Positions 60,901 through 64,000 of a stretch of 64,000 bases of DNA are shown here, one piece after another (position 1 is the stretch's first letter; each line of letters begins with the position of its first letter). Location: positions 5,312,501-5,376,500 of the forward strand of contig AP031352.1 of the NCBI GenBank assembly GCA_037833965.1, in the 5' to 3' direction. The position numbers and the translations under genes are program-made. This stretch comes from Marchantia polymorpha subsp. ruderalis (Eukaryota > Streptophyta > Marchantiopsida > Marchantiales > Marchantiaceae). The notes under the pieces were generated by a model that was given only the letters and a program-made list of their open reading frames with translations, searched no databases and had not been told where the DNA came from.

Positions 60901-63900
60901 ATACATCATACTGAATTGGATATATGTGGCCAAATTTAGGTGTGTATTTGTAGATGCTGGTATAAGTGCTGTAGACTTGGAGAGAAAGAGGAGAAAGGAA
61001 GAACAGAAGGCTAGATTTGCCCAGTCAAGAGCTGTCGCTGAGCAAGGAGAGCTAGCTCTCTTGACCGTTGATGCTCCCCGTGCTTCAAACGCGGAAAAGG
61101 TGGCACTAAGGCCCCCTATGCTTCAGGTAAAACTCAGATTGGCTCAACTTACTCCTTTCTATCATCCTTCCTTTGGTTGCTGTATTCGTTCAGTCTAAGG
61201 TTATCCAGCACTCGCATGTTGATTGCACACTGGGGCCTCTCGTAGATTTCAAGACCTTGGAAGTATTTGCGGCACCTTGTGCTAAGACTGAAACGGATTG
61301 AAATCTGTTAGATAACTTTTTGAGTGAAGCAAATGAATCTAGGACTGGTATTTGAGACAATCGTTCTGGTTGTCCCGAGGTCTAAACTCACGCACCTGAT
61401 ATTCTTCCTGGAATAGGTCGTGAGGCTAGCATCGTTTCAAATTGGGCCATCTATCCTAAAGCAACTGAAGGTAGAAGGAGAGGTCCCGGCACCACTTAGA
61501 GACGTGGAGGAAAGGAAAGGAACAGAAGTGGCAATTGGAGGAGGGGGTGTTTCAGTGGCTGTATCAAGACTTCCGCAGGAGCAAAAGCGACCAGTTGGAC
61601 CCCTGACTGTTGTGGGAGTTCGAGATGGAGTCTTGTGGTTGGTAGACATGTAAGTAACAATATCCCTCTTGCTACATGTTTGCGAGGAAAGATAGATTAT
61701 CCATTACTCATACAGTCGCATATACGCATCAGGTTCTACCTAGCTCGGGTTCCATTTCTGACGGGCGTCCACACCCTTATAAGACGTTTGATATTATCCT
61801 CGTTTTCAACCGTATTGTGTGAAATCACTTCCACATTTTGTTGCCATCCAACAGCTCCTGTATACGGTGTAGGTGAAGATACACTCATCCTTTATTATGC
61901 CTCCTTACTACTAATTACTGCAGAGACTGCAGACGGTGCAATGATAAGGCGCTTTTAGTAATCGTTTTCTATGTTAGAGGTTGTCACGTGCTGATCCAAA
62001 CTTATAATTGTCACCTGTCTGTTACATGGTTATGACAGGTTTATGACGGCTCATGCCATTGGTTTAAGCCATCCTGGTATAAGATGTCGATGTCTAGCAG
62101 CTTACGGAGACGCTGTGAGTGCAGTGAAATGGTATGTGTTGTCCATCTCAACTGGAGAGGATGATTTTTTGACATATTTCCACCTCAGTTCAGATGTATG
62201 TAATTGCAGTCATTGTAGAACACTCAAATCTTCAAGAGAAGAAGTGCACCAATGTGCACATCCACGAATTAGAAGTTTGCTGTTTAGATGTGATATTGTT
62301 GATGGCATATAAGTTTTGTGTGGTCGTATGCAGGGCATCAAGATTAGGACGAGAGCACCACGACGATTTGGCCCAATTTATGTTGGGCATGGGTTATGCG
62401 TCTGAAGCCTTGCATCTCCCTGGAATTTCCAAGAGGTGCGGGCTGCTTTTGAATCACATCTGTTGAAATAATGTTTGCGTATTTAACTCCTTGCCTCCGA
62501 GATAGTTGGCAGTACAAAATCACGAAATTTAGTTGGCCTCGAATGTATGTTGTAAATGACTCTTGTCCCCAATCCGTCTGTTTCTTCTCCTAATCACTAG
62601 AGGGGCGAAGTTTTGAAATAAAATCACCCTAACTGCTTTAGGCATTTATCCTGCTGGAGTGTTGGTGGTCTAATTTCTTGTGTCTTAGCGTCATGAGAAC
62701 GAGATTGGCTTAAAAGTTTTATATCAACTCCCGACTTGCTGTTTCTCAGGTTGGAGTTTGACCTGGCCATCCAGAGCGGAGACCTGAAAAGGGCCCTCCA
62801 GGCCCTTGTTACTCTGAGTAATAGCAAAGGCTTCAGTCAAGATGTTGATCTTGGTAGTAAAGATACCACCGGGCTGATGTCGGTAACAGTGCCGCAGGCT
62901 GAGGTGAAGGCCGAATCGGTATTTGGAATAGTGAAGTTTGCACGAGAGTTTTTGGAACTAATAGATGCCGCAGATGCGACTGGGCAGGGTGATATTGCTA
63001 AGCAGGCCTTAGTACGGTTGGCAGCAGCCGGGGCCGTTGAGGGTGGACTTAGTTCAGACGAGTTACGAGCACTCTCCTTCCGGCTTGCCTCTCATGGAGA
63101 GTTGACACGTTTAGCTGTAAGTTTGTTGGATCGCACGATCCTTTACATTCTTTTAGAAAAACCTATACTCTGCTTAATCGTCCTCCAATAGGCGGAGATA
63201 TAATTTTGCTAAACCTTTTGGTTTTCACCTCTGGTTGAGAGTTTCAGTAAACGTGTGCCACTAATAATGTGTGTCAATTATATGTTACATCTTTAGTATT
63301 CACCATCAAATCGTCACTTTGATGTCACCCATGCCGTTAGCGTTTATATCTCGTGCCATGAGCAAGTTGTGGGGAATATATGACGTATCTGAACGATAAC
63401 TTTCCTTTGAGTGCAGGTCCAGGCAAACAGGATGATTGGTGCTGGTCTAGGTCGTGAGGCAGCTCTGGCAGGCGCCTTTCTAGGAGATCCCAATATTTTG
63501 GAGAAGTCCTGGCACGATACGGGAATGTTCCCTGAAGCTGCTCTCCATGCCCATGTTTGTACTTTTGCCCACTCTCAAAATTTTTTTACAGCGGCAGTGG
63601 AAGTATCAATCAGTATATATGTTAGGCATTTTGAAGGCAGATGAAAAGTTTGTCCAATTCATATATCTCTAACTTGTGGCACGTTATGTTGGGCTGTGTA
63701 GGCACACGGAAGAAATACTTTGAAGAGCTTGTTACAGCAATGGAATAAGGTTTTGCAGAAGGAATTCACAAACACTTCCTCAAAAGCTGTTCCAGAGCTT
63801 GGACCTACTGTTGATCCTGTACTTGCAGCTCTTGAAAGTGGACTTCCTGGTCTTGCCCAAAGCGGCGGCACGGGACTGACTCCACAGAAGGATGGAATCC

Positions 63901-64000
63901 TACAGAGCTTGACACAGCCCCGGGCACCTTTAATTGAAATCGTTCCACCTGTTAATGCTCCTAGCCCAACTATTCTAGCTCTGACGAAAACGGCTAAACC
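54950..64000 (+). CDS. TWD40-1: TWD40-1, WD40 subunit of the TPLATE endocytic complex (21 exons seen, 3' end missing)
   Basis: Exons: 54950-55081, 55190-55262, 55892-55943, 56115-56372, 56650-56749, 56956-57030, 57230-57319, 57645-57761, 57958-58073, 58254-58350, 58571-58929, 59307-59640, 59883-60070, 60408-60626, 60940-61126, 61417-61649, 62039-62131, 62334-62435, 62750-63116, 63417-63554, 63702 to the edge. All are in phase, about 1,209 residues so far. The translation follows Arabidopsis At3g50590 closely: MLRLAAFRPSHEKIVRLQLH, VVVWDWEHRQVIYEV, GADKTLAIWETVSFKELRRM, MLPQPEWTAWDATVEYCALA, HHDDLAQFMLGMGYASEALH. WD40 propeller repeats fill about residues 1-480. A Lys/Ala-rich stretch (about 550-578) precedes a second beta-rich part, and an alpha-solenoid starts near 905. 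The complex acts at the plasma membrane in clathrin-mediated endocytosis. The C-terminal low-complexity tail starts near the window end. Confidence 0.92.

Overview
The window is nuclear DNA of a land plant, most likely a non-seed plant such as a bryophyte (inference). It carries plant-specific, intron-rich nuclear genes: a TPLATE-complex subunit and a plastid RNA-polymerase-associated protein. The coding parts read as clearly related to, but well diverged from, the Arabidopsis proteins as I remember them. Four multi-exon genes could be rebuilt by hand. All 52 introns used are GT-AG, and every junction keeps the reading frame. Species cannot be fixed without a search.

Layout. 1-5.3 kb: mostly unassigned sequence with one convincing minus-strand exon near 3.1-3.3 kb. 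5.3-10.7 kb (minus): a 12-exon gene for a 726-residue protein with an N-terminal region resembling an NT-type C2 domain and one C-terminal membrane segment. Its upstream side (10.7-12.1 kb) is GC-rich. 12-21.8 kb: intergenic, with two small uncertain ORFs. 21.85-25.54 kb (minus): a 10-exon TMEM214-like gene. 26-34 kb: intergenic, with a possible small minus-strand gene, twin hairpins and a weak tRNA-like segment. 34.0-41.04 kb (minus): a 13-exon gene for pTAC3/PAP1 (PPR-like plus SAP domain). 41.5-53.9 kb: a very AT-rich block holding a decayed Ty3/gypsy retrotransposon on the minus strand. Its pol region is split by a 3.4-kb insertion with about 480-bp inverted arms and an internal two-type tandem array. 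54.95 kb to the end (plus): 21 exons of TWD40-1, running off the window.

The four main genes are unrelated in job: a C2/membrane protein, an ER-type membrane protein, plastid transcription, and clathrin-mediated endocytosis. There is no sign of a gene cluster. Each lies beside a GC-rich 5' flank, in contrast to AT-rich intergenic DNA. The most unusual structure is the composite insertion inside the dead retrotransposon.
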